Positions 22,959-36,356 of a stretch of DNA of 64,000 bases are shown piece by piece. This DNA is from Phoronis australis. Its lineage: Eukaryota; Phoronida; Phoronidae. The position numbers and the translations under genes are program-made. The notes under the pieces were generated by a model that did not search any database, had not been told where the DNA came from, and saw only the letters and a program-made list of their open reading frames with translations. How positions within the stretch are numbered: position 1 is the first letter of the stretch; the number at the start of each line of letters is the position of its first letter. The stretch lies in contig NMRA01000253.1 of assembly GCA_002633005.1 (NCBI GenBank), positions 445,251-509,250 on the forward strand, given 5' to 3'.

Positions 22959-25376
22959 CTACAATCAGGCAGTGTAAGAAACTGGTTAATAATATTCGAA
23001 AAAGCAAAAACCACAACACGCATTGACAACAAACACCAGCTACCTTATAGAACTGTCATTAAGAGCAAAAACTTAATCAAATAGGCCAATAGCAAGAGCT
23101 GTGCTCCGTAGTCTTATTATTACTTTGCAAATTCAGTTTTAAGGACTTGAAACGTCACAATTTGAAACACATAATCTAACGGAGAGTTTAAATATTTCGA
23201 AAAATATTCTTGAACACCAGCCATCTAATCCTCAATTAAGGAGTTTATTTTGCATTTCACCATGATCTTTGAAACTGTGTGGCTTATCAAATGGCTAAAA
23301 TTTGGAAAAAGCGAAATCTTAATTGCATTTAGATGACGGAATCGTCAAGTTGGTGTGGGGACATCGACGGAGTTGGCAAATACATGTACGTATCTAAACG
23401 TAAAGCTATCAGAAGTCCGTCGGCTAGCGGAGAAGTGCGTGAACTTGTCTGATTGATTTTTACCCGTTTGGCACTGTGTTCACAAGATGAGGCCTGCCAA
23501 ATGTTGCAAAGACCGTGAACGTGGTGAAATTCATACCATTTCGACACAGCATAGTAGTGCCCGTAGGCCGGACGACCAGACGGAGATGACTACCGTTTAT
23601 GCACCCATCTACACAAAAAAAAAATTCTACCGCAAATCATTGCAATTGAGCCCACACAACTTAGTTTTACAGATGCACCTACATGTAATTGCAAACCAAG
23701 GGTACATGTCCATATATGTGCAAAACCATTGAGCACTTCGTGCCTTGATTAGGCTACCCTGGATATCGGCGTGCATTGAATGTTCTTTCAAAATGCAGGC
23801 ATACTAATCTACATATACAGAGTAAAGCAACTTTCTTTGAATGACATAGTGCCAAACGACCTTTATTTCTTGCTCTTGTTGACATAAAATTATTTTTCTC
23901 CTAAACAATTATCGTTTCGTGGCTCTCCTTCTGTGATTTCGGGTCGACATAATTCATGGTTTGAGGAAACTTTATTCCTGAACAAAACCGAAATTGACGT
24001 ATAATAAAATTTTGAATCATGCCAAGCTGCAAAAATATTCTTGAAAACACTTTGGAGAATCATTTTAAACGAATCAGGTAACTTGGAAGTTCATACTGGG
24101 TTTCTATGACTTGCGGCAACAGGCTCAACAATACAAAGATAATGATTGACTGTTTAATCACGAGCACGAAACGAGTCACCTGTCCAACGTTGGAATTTGA
24201 GTTACAGTACGATGTACAAATACATTTTGAATGTTTCATTGTCACGTATCTGTAGCATCACAATAACAGTTGAATGCCTCATTAAACGGAATAATATCCA
24301 TTTTTGTTGTGTGTAATCAACATAATCATGATTTGGTACGTTCGAACGGAGCTATGTATGCGCATACGGAGATTGACTTCTGTTGATTTGTTCGAAACGG
24401 TTTAGTGACCAAAGATCCGCGTCTGTAAGAAGTGAATTATGGTTGATGGGAATGGACCCTGTAACTTGGAAACGCATGACTAGACAGAGAAGGAAGGATA
24501 TCAGCAGTATTGATTATGAGCGTGAATGTTTTCTTTTCAGTCTATTTTCTTCTTTGCATGTTGATCTCTTTATTCAAGTCTATTTTTAATATTCATGAGT
24601 TCATGTATTTTTAAAACCAATTTCCGGAAAACCGCTGATCGAGCTTATATTTGATAGTGTCTACGTCAGCAATAGAGAAAATTTCAAGTTGGTAAATCGA
24701 AGTAAAATAGAAACTGTTTTTAAATGTAACAGAGCTTTACATACATTAATTTTACCGTAAAAATCGAACGTTTGTGTTTTCCTTTTTGATGTCTGACTCA
24801 AAGATAATGGAAACCAGTTGAATTTGGGGTGACATCCTTTTTTCAGAGTTCGCAATTGAGTCTTCTTGCGCAAAACTTCCAGAAACAACTGCAGAAGTAT
24901 CCTGATCTTCTTGCAACATAATGGCCTTTAGCTTTGAAAATGTTAAACCCGCATCAAAGGTCATTTCTTTCCAGGTGTAACATACAAAAATTTGTTTGGT
25001 CTGAAGTTTAAACGCCTTATTCGCCTAACTTAGGTGCAACTATTGCAAGTTTTATTGTAAATCCGACCAAAGTCGGGTTTCTTAGGACGGACAACACGAG
25101 AAAATCTAATTTCAGTGTTAACCTCCATGAAGACCTTACCTAGAGTTTTTGTAGTAACTAAGGCAAATGCAAAAATGTACAACTATGCGCAATCAAAACT
25201 GTCCTAAAAACAGCGTCCCGTTTCGTAGCAGTTTTTCAAAAAAAAACAGACCGTCAATGTTTACCAAAATCGTAAAATTGTCACTTGAGGGTTGAGAACA
25301 CCAGGAACCGTACAAAATGAGCAGGACCCAAGGGGCTGTATTCTTTATATCACGTTGTACTTAGCAAATTTTATTC

Positions 25377-25391
25377 AACTTGATGGTGGTT
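25377..25391. repeat. 15-bp target-site duplication, left copy
   Basis: AACTTGATGGTGGTT, repeated exactly at 27965-27979. Sister units hold a single copy at this place (for example near 19914). Confidence 0.9.
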
Positions 25392-25409
25392 GATGGGACT
25401 TCCAGTAAA

Positions 25410-25930
25410 ATGGCGCCTGCACAAAACGTGCGTTTTGCTGGTCTGTTAATTTTCAAAGTTATCTTCACCTTGCTGCTTGAAATGGGACGTCCAAAAGAGC
25501 CACATCATCTCCTGCACCGAAAGACAGTGAGGAAGTGCTAGAGAATGAACCCGTTTGGTTTTCATCATTAAAAAGTGAGTTGAAAAGGTCTAATACGGAG
25601 ATTATGAACGAGCTCGGTCACATAAAAGAATTGTTAAACTTAGCCTTTAACACTGCGGAAGAAGCCTTAACAAACTCCAAACAGTGTGTTGGATAAAGAA
25701 AACGGGTATTTGAAATCCAAAATCTTATCTCTCAAAATGCGTTCTAGAAGGAACAATCTCGTGTTTGTGGGGACCCCCCAAACCCAGGATATGTCGTGTG
25801 AGAACAGTTTATCTATAGTGCTAAAGCGATATATGGGCCTTGACAACATCTCCTTTGAAAGAGTGCACCCGATTGGCGATAAAGGTACTATAATTGCTAA
25901 GTTTTCGTTCTATAAACAACGACAACAACT
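25410..25930 (+). pseudogene. LINE ORF1 remnant (coiled coil and RRM-like)
   Basis: It begins with an ATG at 25410 and has a Glu/Leu/Lys-rich helical part (ELKRSNTEIMNELGHIKELL), as in coiled-coil ORF1 proteins. After a frame break comes SRRNNLVFVGTP and SFERVHPIGDKG, the beta strand and RNA-contact region of an L1-type ORF1 RRM. ORF1 proteins coat the element's RNA. The frame then runs straight into RT sequence. Confidence 0.65.
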
Positions 25931-26545
25931 GTTAATGATCGATTTTGAAAAAGCTTTCGACTCAGTCTCCTGGTTTTTCATCCTCAAGGCATAATCGTAC
26001 TTTAACTTTGGCCCAAGGTTCATTGACATGGTCAAAACACTATACAACAAATCTTGTCTCTGTGTTCTCCAACATGGATTTTTCTCTGAATTTTTTTGAA
26101 ATGGGGAGAGGCTGTCGTCAAGGAGACCCCATTTCTCCTTACCTTTTTTATTATGTGTAGAAATATTGGGTAATTTAATTCTTCAGGATGGTGGCATCAC
26201 TGGGGTCAGAATAGGTGTTTCTGAGTTTAAATTTATCCAGTACGCTGACGACACTTGTTAAATTTTGGACGGTTCTGAGTTATCTCTTAGATCATCTTTG
26301 AATTTAATTTACCAATTTGCTAAACTTTCTGGTTTGAAGCCAAACATCGAGAAAACAAGATGTGTTTGGATTGGTTCAAAAAAAGACTCTCACGAAAAAC
26401 TTTGTGTCAATGAGAACCTGTTATGGACCAACAAACCCTTCATGTTTTTGGGAATAAACTTCTCCACTGATTATAATACAATGCCGGTTATTAACTATAG
26501 TTGCAGGTTTTTAGAAACTAAGAAAATGGTGGGCTCTTGGTAAAG
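25930..26545 (+). pseudogene. LINE reverse transcriptase remnant
   Basis: RT motifs are visible in order but in different frames: LLMIDFEKAFDSVSW (motif A), GCRQGDPISPYLF (motif B), then FIQYADDTC (motif C, the catalytic YADD) followed directly by a stop, then KPFMFLGINFS. The order and wording are those of L1/Tx1 clade RTs. Confidence 0.85.
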
Positions 26546-27291
26546 ACGAATTCTTACTGTTTTAGGTAAAATAACCGTGGTTAAGACACTTTTATTGCCC
26601 AATATTGTTCATTTGCTTCAATCTCTCCCTAGCCCATCCATTGACATGATTAAAGAATTAGAGCGAGTTTTTTTGGCTTCATTTGGAATGGGAAGAATGA
26701 CAGAGTTAGCCGAAATGAAATTGTACAAAATCAGGATCATGGTGGACTAAAATGGTTCATGTTAGTTTTTTATTAAGTCTTTGAAAATATCGTGGCTTCG
26801 TAACCTATTCACCTCAAATACCATACGTGACCTTGCAGAGGCAGTTTTTGGGCTGTAAAGTAGATAACTTTTTTAAAATGGGAGACGCTTTCCTTAAAAA
26901 AATAGCCGAACGCACTGACAATCTGTTCTGGAAAGAAGTTTTAAGCGATGTTGTGATCCTGTTTCAAATGTGTGACAAAAATGAAAATATTATTTATATG
27001 CGCTATCTGCGAAGCGATACCGAAGCTAGTTTACAGTGAAACAACTGCGGTATAATTCAAAGATTAACGTTGGTAGAAAATCTATTTTCTACAAAACTTG
27101 GTTTGAAAGGGGAGTCTATCGTGTGTGTGGTTTGTTTTAAAGCTGAAGGTTCTTCTATGTCATACGAACAACTCTGTAATAGCTATAATTTTCAACCTCC
27201 AATACTAGAATTCTATGGATTAAGAAGTGCAACCTGTGCAGCGTACGTGGGTCTTAAGAATAGATAAAACAATATCTTTTTACCAAGTAAT

Positions 27292-27750
27292 ATGTACATG
27301 TATAAAATTTTACATAATAAATCACAAGTGGTACACATTGATGACACCTTGGTACAGTCATCTGAGATAGATATAAACGGTGTTATAAATAATATAAATT
27401 TTAGTGACTCTGATACATGGTGGAGAAAAGTAAATGAACTCCCCTTCAATTGTTTAAAAGATACAAAATTGCGTTGGTTTCAATACCGCTTAATTCACAG
27501 AATATTGCCAACTAATAGTTATTTACATAAAATTAAAATAAAAACAAGTGATTTATGCTCTTTCTGTGGTGAACACAATGAAACTTTTCTCCATCTGTTT
27601 TGGGAATGTCGTCTTGTCTCCGGTTTCTGGTTCCTGTTTACTGATTGGTTAAAACAAACATATGTAGATTATTCATGTGGACAAGATAGCAGTGTTTTTT
27701 TGGTTTTTTGGGAAACATTCAGTCGGAAAATTGTAATATTAATTTGTTGA
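27292..27750 (+). pseudogene. LINE ORF2 C-terminal CCHC region
   Basis: A 152-codon frame with LRWFQYRLIHRILPTNSYL followed by LCSFCGEHNETFLHLFWEC, a C-x2-C-x8-H-x4-C putative zinc knuckle found at the end of such ORF2 proteins. The matching region of the LINE at 54-56 kb has the same spacing, so the two are related families. Confidence 0.8.
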
Positions 27751-28637
27751 TCATGCAAGCAAAAAATTACATTTTTAGTCTAAAGTTTGTTAAAAAAATC
27801 TTAATATCGAATTGTTCATTATTAAATTTCATCCTGAAGGAAATACGGTACTTGTTAATTAATGATTTAATGTTATTTAAACGATGTATAGTATACTGTT
27901 TTATATGACTTGTAATTATCATGCTAGAGCAAAATAAAAATATGATGAAGAAAAAAAACAAAAAAAACTTGATGGTGGTTCGAAAATAAAACGCAAAAAC
28001 GTTGAATTGGGCATTGGTGCACATAACTGTAGTCAAATCTGTCCGAAAGACAATATATACCGTTTGTTAACAGGCAACTAGATATGGAATTCTAATATGT
28101 TGAGACTTTAAATGATCAACTCGGTAAATTCAACCAGGCGAAGGAATAAAGTGCAAATAGGGGGCACAGCACAAGTCGAGTTCATCTCAAGTTAACGACA
28201 GAAAAGTTCTGCTCCGTCAAGTCTCATAACAATGCGTCGCCGATAGTAACAGACGCAAATATGAAAACCGTCACCTATTTAAATTCGTCAAAAATCAACC
28301 CAGCCAATTTCTCGTTGCAATAAGTCTAAAAACAGAACTATTATCAAAAGCGCAATTTCATAAATCTCTCGAGTCACTCGACCGTGGCTAGCACTAAATA
28401 GCAACGAGGCCACAATGATTACTACCCGCTCAAAGGCAATATTGCATATATTCCTAGAATTCATCTGCAATCTGGCTGGACTTGTTCACGTTTAATTTTT
28501 TGTAACGGAAAATATATAATTCATAACATCGGGATGCTTGCAGATATCGACAAATTAACCTCAGAAAACACCAGGCTAAATGGAACATAATGCAATCTAG
28601 TTATCATCAAAACGTTGCTAATCAACTTTGTACAAAC

Positions 28638-28784
28638 CTGGTGGCTCAGATGTTGTAGTTGTTTTCACAGTAGTGCAATATCCGCAAAATAAAGCACAGT
28701 TATCTCTTGCCCATGGTTCATAGTCTCCAAAACAAGCCGATGAATTATAGTCCTTGCAGTTCTCCAGTTTGTCTTCACACTTAG
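28638..28784 (-). CDS. ShKT exon, type 2 (unit 2)
   Basis: 147 nt, phase 1 at both ends. It encodes AKCEDKLENCKDYNSSACFG and WARDNCALFCGYC with a short KTTTTSEPP tail. The acceptor is a tandem tag-tag (atagtag|CT), so a one-codon choice of splice site is possible. The donor is CCAG|gtttgt. Confidence 0.85.
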
Positions 28785-30838
28785 CTACTATATACATACA
28801 GGATAAAAACGGTTAACACGCTTCGACAAGCAAAAAACACAACAACCCTATAGAATTACCGATAAGAGCTAGATCTGTTTCAGAAATGGCCAGATGTGTG
28901 CAGATTCCCACTCCTCTAATCACTTTTAAATTAGTGATATTCGTCATTAAGAATTGCTGATTCCGAATGTCTAACAGATCAGTTGTGTATTTCTTTCAGC
29001 TCAAACGATACCTGTCAAAAGGGGATATACTCAGATCCGTCCACACGACATGTAATTGTAAACAAAATAAACCCTCTTACATGTACATTTCTCTACCTTT
29101 TATGTTCCAATCTACATGAGCTTTTTTTGGACCGAGAAACCATGCAACTCTGACCATATGTCTAATTGTGAAGAAACATAGGTGCAACTGAGCATAAATG
29201 TGACACATTTGAGTAGATCTTGCCCTGATTTTGCTACGTCGTATATTATAGGTGTGCAACGAATATTGTTTTTTACAATGCGGCCATTGTTAATTAGCAT
29301 GTAGAAGGAAACTTCTTTTGAATGACGTAGTGCCAAACAAGGTGTACTGTTCGATTGTCTCGGCAAGATATTTGCAATCTGTCTTCTATTAGTATTTAGA
29401 AAATGCTCCAAGCTTTTATTTCACCGAGTCATTAACCCCGCACTCTGAGTGAAATGGATTATTGTATTTTTAACTAAACAAGGTGTACGTTAAGTTGGAC
29501 CATGATGGTCCACCTGCACAACGAGGCTCGCGTGTGCCTAATTGCGGAGTGAAAGTGCATGAATCTACATGTAAAATGTTCGGTTAAAAATCTTGCAAAT
29601 CGCATACTTTAAAGATATGACAACTGCACTGATTTGCGAGGTGTTGCATAAAAAGGTAACCAATAGAAGTGTGATTTTTTCGCTTTGCTGCGTGCTAGAG
29701 AGTACCGTGTAATCATTGTTTTACTGCTAAGATGTCACTTTTGGAGCCACGTGGCCACACAAGTAAGAATAATTCAAGAGCTCCCTAATGTTATTTATTT
29801 CTCATGATTTCAGCGCCTATGTAACTTATTCAACTCACATGAGACTTTTTTACAAATTTTAAAGAGTATTTATGAACGTGGTAACATTGCACGCAAAAAT
29901 GCACCTAGCAACAGTCGAAAATGAAATCAGCGCCTTCCAGATTTCAGGCAGAACATTGTAACGTTTTGAATCAGTATTTCTAACCGTTGATCATATAAAA
30001 AAGATGGATAACAAAATACACACCAAAATACTAAATTGCCACTAGGATATACAGAGAATTGGGAACCGTGAAATTAAGCACCATAGCGGATGTGAACTGT
30101 ATTTTTCGCAGAAACGCATTTGTGAAATACCAAGTACCAAAAAATTTGATCCACAATGGTTGAGGTTACAATAACGGTATCAACGCAGAAACGTTTAACT
30201 GAACAGGTGTTTCACGTAGTCGGGACTATCCGACAGACAACATAAGCTCTTAGGTTACATCAAGACCTAGCTATAGTATTCCAAGACGAAACTTCAAGAA
30301 AGTAAGGCAGTAAATTGAAGCAGGTGTAGGAATAAACCAGCAAAGAACGCACATGGAAGCAGTCAAATTGTCTGGAAAGTTTCGAGAAAACCATCCGTCG
30401 ATGCTAACAGACATTCAGATAGCTCTAAAAACGATTAAATTCACAAAAGCACATATTTGTGATCGTCAAAAGATCAATGGCATCCAAGTTCTGCTTGCAA
30501 TACATGTAGGTCTAAACTCCGATAGCCTTTTGTTAACTAACTACATCAAACGGGCTATGTCATGAACATCGCCAACCGAACTGTGGCAACGACTACATGG
30601 CAACGAGTCCAGTCCGATTATCCCCTCCTAGGCATTTTAGCACGTATTGCTCTCGTTTGGATTGCAATGTGCCTGCACTTTTGCGTGTATCATTTGTTGT
30701 AGGTGAAAAAATAAAATCCATGGCTTTGGAGTGCTTGTACCTATCACCAAAAAACCCCATACAACCACATGACAAAGAAAACATGATGCACATTATGAAA
30801 ACAGTTTAGAAAGCGTTGCTAATCATCATTGTACAAAC

Positions 30839-31000
30839 CTGGTGGCGCATATGGCGTTGGTTCTGTCGTTGTTTTTCTCACAGCACTGCAATAACCACAA
30901 CTTAAAGCACAATTCTCTCTTGCCCATTCTTGATTCTCGCCAACACACACCCATGCAAAGTATTTTTTGCAATCTTCCCATTTGTCTCCACACTCAGTCA
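30839..31000 (-). CDS. ShKT exon, type 1 (unit 3)
   Basis: 162 nt, phase 1-1. It encodes CGDKWEDCKKYFAWVC and GENQEWARENCALSCGYC, then RKTTTEPTPYAPP. It differs from the unit 2 copy by several substitutions and no indels. All six cysteines and both splice sites are kept. Confidence 0.85.
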
Positions 31001-34000
31001 CTACAATCAGGCAGTGTAAAAAACTGGTAAATAAGATTCGAAAAAGCAAAAACCACAACATGCAATGAAAACAAACACCAGGTACCTTATAGAACTGTCA
31101 TTAAAAGCGAAAACTTCATCAAATAGGCCAATAGCAAGAGCTGTGCTCCGTAGTCTTATTATTACTTTGCAAATTCTGTTTTAAGGACTTAAAACGTCAG
31201 AATTTGAAACATATATTCTAACGGAGAGTTTAAATATTTCGAAAAATATTCTTGAACGCCAGTCATCTAATCCTCAATTAAGGAGTTCCTTTTCCATTTC
31301 ATCATGATCTTTGAAACTACATGTATGTGGCTCATAAAATCACTAAAATTTAGAATGGCGAAAAATTAATTGCATCTAGATGACGGAATCGTCAAGTTAG
31401 TACGGGGACATGGAGGGAGTTGGCAACGTACGTATCAAAGCGTAAAACTATCAGAAGTCCGTCGGCTGACGCTGAAGTGCTTGAACTTGTCTAATTTTTA
31501 CCGGTTTGGCACTGTGTTCACAAGATCAGGCCTGCCAATCGTTGCAAAGACCGTGAGCGTGGTGAAATTCATACCACTTCGACACAGCATAGTAGTGCCC
31601 GTAGGCCGGACGACCGGACGGAGATGACCACCGTTTTTTCGCCCATCTACACAAAAAACATTTTTCTACCGCAAATCATTGCAATTGAGCCCACACAACT
31701 TCGTTTTAAAGATGCACCTAATTGCAAACCAAGGGTACATGTCCATGTGCAAAACCATTGAGCATGACGTGCCTTGAGTAGGCTACCCTGGATATCGTCG
31801 CGCATTGAATGTTCTTTCAAAAAGCAGGCATCTTAATCTACAAATACAAAGTAAAGCAACTTCCGTTGAATGACATAGTACCAAACGACCTTTATTTCTT
31901 GCTCCTGTTGGCATAAAATTATTTTTCTTCTAAACAAGTATCGTTTCGTGGCTCTCCTTCTATGATTTCGGGTCGAGTTAATTCATGGTTTGAGGAAACT
32001 TTATTCGTGAACAAAATCGAAATTGACGCATAATAAAATTTTGAATAATGCCAAGCTGCACAAATATTCTTGAAAACAGTTTGGCGAATCATTTTAAACG
32101 AATCAGGTAAGTTGGAAGTTGATGCTGGGTTTCTCTGACATGCGGCATTAGACTCAAGAATACAAAGATAATGATTGACTATTTAATCACGAGCATGAAA
32201 CAAGTCACATGTCCAACGTTGGAACTTGACTTACAGTACGATGTACGAATACATTTTGAATGTTTGATTGTCACGTATCTGTAGCATCACAATAACTGTT
32301 GAATGCCTCATTAAACGGAATAATATCCATTTTCGTTGTATGTATCAACATAATCATGTTTTGGTACGTTTGAACGGAGATATGTATGCGCATACGGAGA
32401 AAGACTTCTGTTGATTTGTTCGAAACTGTTTAGTGACCAAAGATCCGAGTCTGTAAGAAGTGAATTATGGTTGATGGGAATGGACCTTGTAAATTCGAAA
32501 CGCATGACTAGACAGAGAAGGAACGATATCGGCAGCATTGATTATGGGTGTGAATGTTTTCTTTTCTGTCTATGTTCTTCTCTGAATGTTGATCTCTTTA
32601 TTCAAGTCTATTTTTAATATTCATGAGTTCTTGTATTTTTAAAACCAATTTCCGGAAAAGCTTATTCGAGCTTATTTTTGGTAGTGTCTACGTCAGGAAT
32701 ACAGAAAATTTCAAGTTGGTAAATCAGAGTAAAATAAAAACTGTTTTTAAATGTGACAGAGCTTCATATACATTAATTTAACTATGAAAAATCGAACGTT
32801 TATGTATTCCTTTTTTATGTCTAAGACAACGATAATGGAGACCAGTTGAATTGATGGTGACTTTATATTTTCAGACCTCGCAAATGAGTCTTCTTGGTAA
32901 AAAATTCCAGAAACTACTGCAGAAGTATCCTGATCTTCTTGCAACATAATGGCCTCTGGCTTTGAAGATGTAAAAGGTCATTTCCTTCCAGGTGTAACAT
33001 GCAAAAAATTGTTCGATCTGAATTTCAAATGGCTTATTCGCATAACTCAGGTGCGACAATTGCAAGTTTTATTGTCAATAAGGCAAAAGTTGGGTTTCAT
33101 AGGACGGACAACACGACAAAATCTGACCTCAGTTTTAACCTCCATTAAGACCTTACCTAGACTTTTTGTAGTAACTAAAGCAAATGCAAAAATGTACAAC
33201 TATGCACAGTCAAAACTGCCCTAAAAACAGCGTCCCGTTTCGTAGCAGTTTTTCAAAAAAAAAACAGACCAACAATGTATACCAAAATCTTAAACTTGCC
33301 ACTTGAGGGTTGAGAACACTAGGAACAGTATAAAATGGGCAGGCCCCAAGGGGCTGTATTCTTTATATCACAATGTACCTAGCAATTGATTCAACTTGAC
33401 CGTGGTTCGAAAGATAGACCCAGAAACTTTGAATTGGTCATCGGCGCACATAAATGTAGTCAAATCTGTCCGAAAGACAATACAAACCGTTTTGTTAACA
33501 GGCAACTAGATATAGAATTCTATGTTGAGACGTTAAATGAGTAACTCGGCAAATTCAACCAGGCGAAAGAATAAAATGCAAATGGGGGGCATACCACAAG
33601 TCGAGTTCATCTCAAGTTAACGACAGACAAGTTCTGCTCTGTCAAGTCTCATAACAATCCGTTGCCGATAGTAACAGACGTATACATGAAAACCGTCACC
33701 CATAGGACTTATTTCAATTCGTCAAAAATCAACCCAGCCAACTTCTCGTTTCAATCAGTTTAAAAATAGAACTTTTATCAAAAGCGCAATATCATAAATC
33801 TCTCGAGTCAATTGACCGTGGCTAGTACTAAATAGCAATGAGGCCACTCCGATTACCAGCTCAAGGGCAATATTGCATATATTCCTAGGATTACACTGCA
33901 ATCTGGATGGACTAGTTCTCGTTTAATTTGTTTCAAGTGAAATTATATAATTCATAACATCAGAATGCTTGCAGATATCGCCAAATTAATACCAGAAAAC

Positions 34001-34068
34001 ACCAGGCCAAATACAACATAAAGCAAAGTAGTTATCACCAAAACGTTGCTAATCACAATTGCACAAAC

Positions 34069-34221
34069 CTGGTGGCGCATATGTTGTAGTTCTTGTTGTC
34101 ACAGCAGTACAATGACCACAAAATAAAGCACAGTTATCTCTTGCCCATGGTTCATAGTCTCCAAAACAAGCCGATGAAGTATAGTCGTTGCAGTTCTCCA
34201 GTTTGTCTTCACAATTAGTTA
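34069..34221 (-). CDS. ShKT exon, type 2 (unit 3)
   Basis: 153 nt, phase 1-1. It encodes NCEDKLENCNDYTSSACFG and WARDNCALFCGHC, then TTRTTTYAPP. The inner of the two tandem acceptors has become TAA, so the outer TAG is used. This adds one codon and keeps the frame. Confidence 0.85.
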
Positions 34222-36194
34222 CTATATGCATACAGGGAAAAAATGGTTAACAAGCTTGGACAAGCAAAAACCACGACAACCCTATAGAATTACCGATAAG
34301 AGCTATTTCTGTTTCAGAAATGGCCAGATCTGCGCAGATTCCCACTTCTTTATCACTTTTAATTAGAGATTTTGTCATAAAAAGTCGATGATTAAGAATG
34401 TCTAACAGAGCGCTTGCGTATTTCTTTGAGCTCACACGAAACCTGTCAAAAAGGGATATATTCAGATCAGTCCAGACGTCATGAAATTGTTAACAAAATG
34501 AATCTTCTTACATTTCGCTACATTTTAAGTTCCAATCTACATGAATTTTTTCCACCGAGAAACCATGCAACTCTGCGCATACGTCTAATTGTGGAGAAAC
34601 ATTAGTGCAACTGAGCATATATGTGAAACTTTTGAGTAGATCTTGCCCTGATTTTGCTACGTCGTATAATATATATGTGTGCGATGATTATTCTTTTTAA
34701 AATGCAGCCATTGTTAATTTGCATGTAGAAGGAAATTTCTTTTGAAAGATTTGTGCCAAACAAGGTGTACTGTTTGTTTGTCTGGGCAAGATATTTGCAA
34801 TGTATTAAACCGTCTTCTATTAGTACCTAGAAAATGCTCCAAGCTCTTTATTTCACCGTGTCATTATCACTACAGGCTGTGTGAAATGGATTATTGTATT
34901 TTTAACTAAACAAGGTGTGCGTAAAGTTGGAACATGATGGTGCGCCTCCACAACGACACCCGCTATTGCCTAAATGCGGAGTTAAAGCGCATGACTCTAC
35001 ATGTAAAATATTTGGTTAAAAAATCTTGCAAATCCAAAACTTTAGAGATATGACCACTGCACTGATTTGCGAGGTGTTGCATTAAAAGATAATCAATATA
35101 TGTGTGATATTTTTACATTGCAGCGTGCTAGAGAGTACCGTGTAATCTTTTTTTTTACTGCTAAGATGTCGCCTATGTAAATTTAAACTCACATGAGGCT
35201 TTTTTACAAATTTTTTTTAAAGTGTATTTATGAATGTGGTAATATTGCACGCAAAAATGCACGTAGCAACAGTCGAAATTAAAATCAGCGCCATGCAGAT
35301 TTCCGGCAGAAACATTGTAACGTTTCGAATCAATTTTTCAAACCGTTTGTCATATAAAAAGATGGATAATAAAATACACACCAAAAAGTAAATTGACACT
35401 AGGAGGTGCAGAGAACTGGGAACCGTGAAAATAAGCACCATAGCGGATGTAAAATGTATTCCTCGCAGAAAAACATTTGTGAAATACCAAGTACCTATAC
35501 ATTTGATCCACAATGATCGAGGTTACAATAATGGTATCAAGGCAGAAACGTTAAACTGAACGGGAATTTCACGTAGTCGGGACTATCCTACAAACAACAT
35601 AAGCTCTTATGTTATAACAGGACCTAGCTATAGTATTCCAAGACGAAAATTTAAGAAAGTAAGGCAGTAAATTGAAGCAAGTGCAGGAGCAAACCTGCAA
35701 AGAACGCACATGGAAGCAGACAAATGCTTCGGAAAGCTTTGAGAAAACCATCCTTGATGCTAAAAGACATTAAGATAGCGTTAAAAACCGAAAAAAATTC
35801 ACTACGGCACATATTCGTCATCGTAAAAATCTATGGCATCCAAGTTCTCCTTGCAATAGGTCTAAACTCCAGTAGCCGTTTGTTAACTAACTACATGAAA
35901 AACGCTATGCCATGAACATCGCCAACCTAACGACTGTGGCAACGACTACAGCGCAACGAGTCTAGTCCGATTATCCCCTCCTAGGCATTTTAGCTCGTAT
36001 TGCTCTCGTTTGGATTGCAATATGGCTGCACTTTTGCGTGTATCATTTGTTGTAGGTGAAAAAATGAAATCCATGTCTTTGGAGTACTTGTTCCTATCGC
36101 CAAAATAACCCCATGGAACCGCATAGTGACAAAGAAAAAATTATGCACATCATGTCACACTTTTGAAAGCGTTGCTAATCATGAGTGTACAAAC

Positions 36195-36356
36195 CTATTG
36201 GCACAGATGTCGTAGTTGCTGTCGTTGTTGTTGTCACAGCAGTGCAATAACCGCAGCTTAAAGCACAATTCTCCCTTGACCATTCTTCATTCTCGCCAGC
36301 ACAAGCCCATGCATAATTGTTGCAGTCTTCCCGTTTGTCTCCACAATCAGTCACGA
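36195..36356 (-). CDS. ShKT exon, type 1 variant (unit 4)
   Basis: 162 nt, phase 1-1. It encodes CGDKREDCNNYAWACAG and EWSRENCALSCGYC with a longer Thr run (TTTTTATTTSVPI). The donor is ATAG|gtttgt where other units have CCAG. It belongs with the variants in units 1 and 6. Confidence 0.85.

Larger units (their letters stand above)
25392..27964 (+). mobile_element. Tx1/L1-like LINE, internally deleted
   Basis: A 2573-bp insertion in unit 2 ending in an A-rich tail and flanked by a 15-bp duplication. It carries an ORF1-like piece, a reverse-transcriptase piece and the C-terminal CCHC region of ORF2. The endonuclease and the front of RT are missing. Several stops and frame changes interrupt the rest. 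The RT and CCHC style place it with L1/Tx1-type non-LTR elements. It is inactive. Confidence 0.9.

Noticed and set aside
22797-23019. Type 1 ShKT exons as complete one-exon genes with their own signal peptide (hydrophobic run before ECGDK and stop soon after PPG)
   Set aside because: The hydrophobic run is the translated pyrimidine tract before a clear TGTAG acceptor. Its upstream frame is shifted by one base between units (unit 2 against unit 4) and has a stop in unit 5, while the exon itself keeps frame. The stop lies just past a conserved CCAG|gtttgt donor.
22800-23084. Plus-strand frames opposite ShKT exons (for example 17440-17766, 36216-36455, 38655-38903)
   Set aside because: They are antisense shadows of the ShKT exons; their Gln/Asn/Ser-rich peptides follow from the Thr and Cys codons on the other strand.
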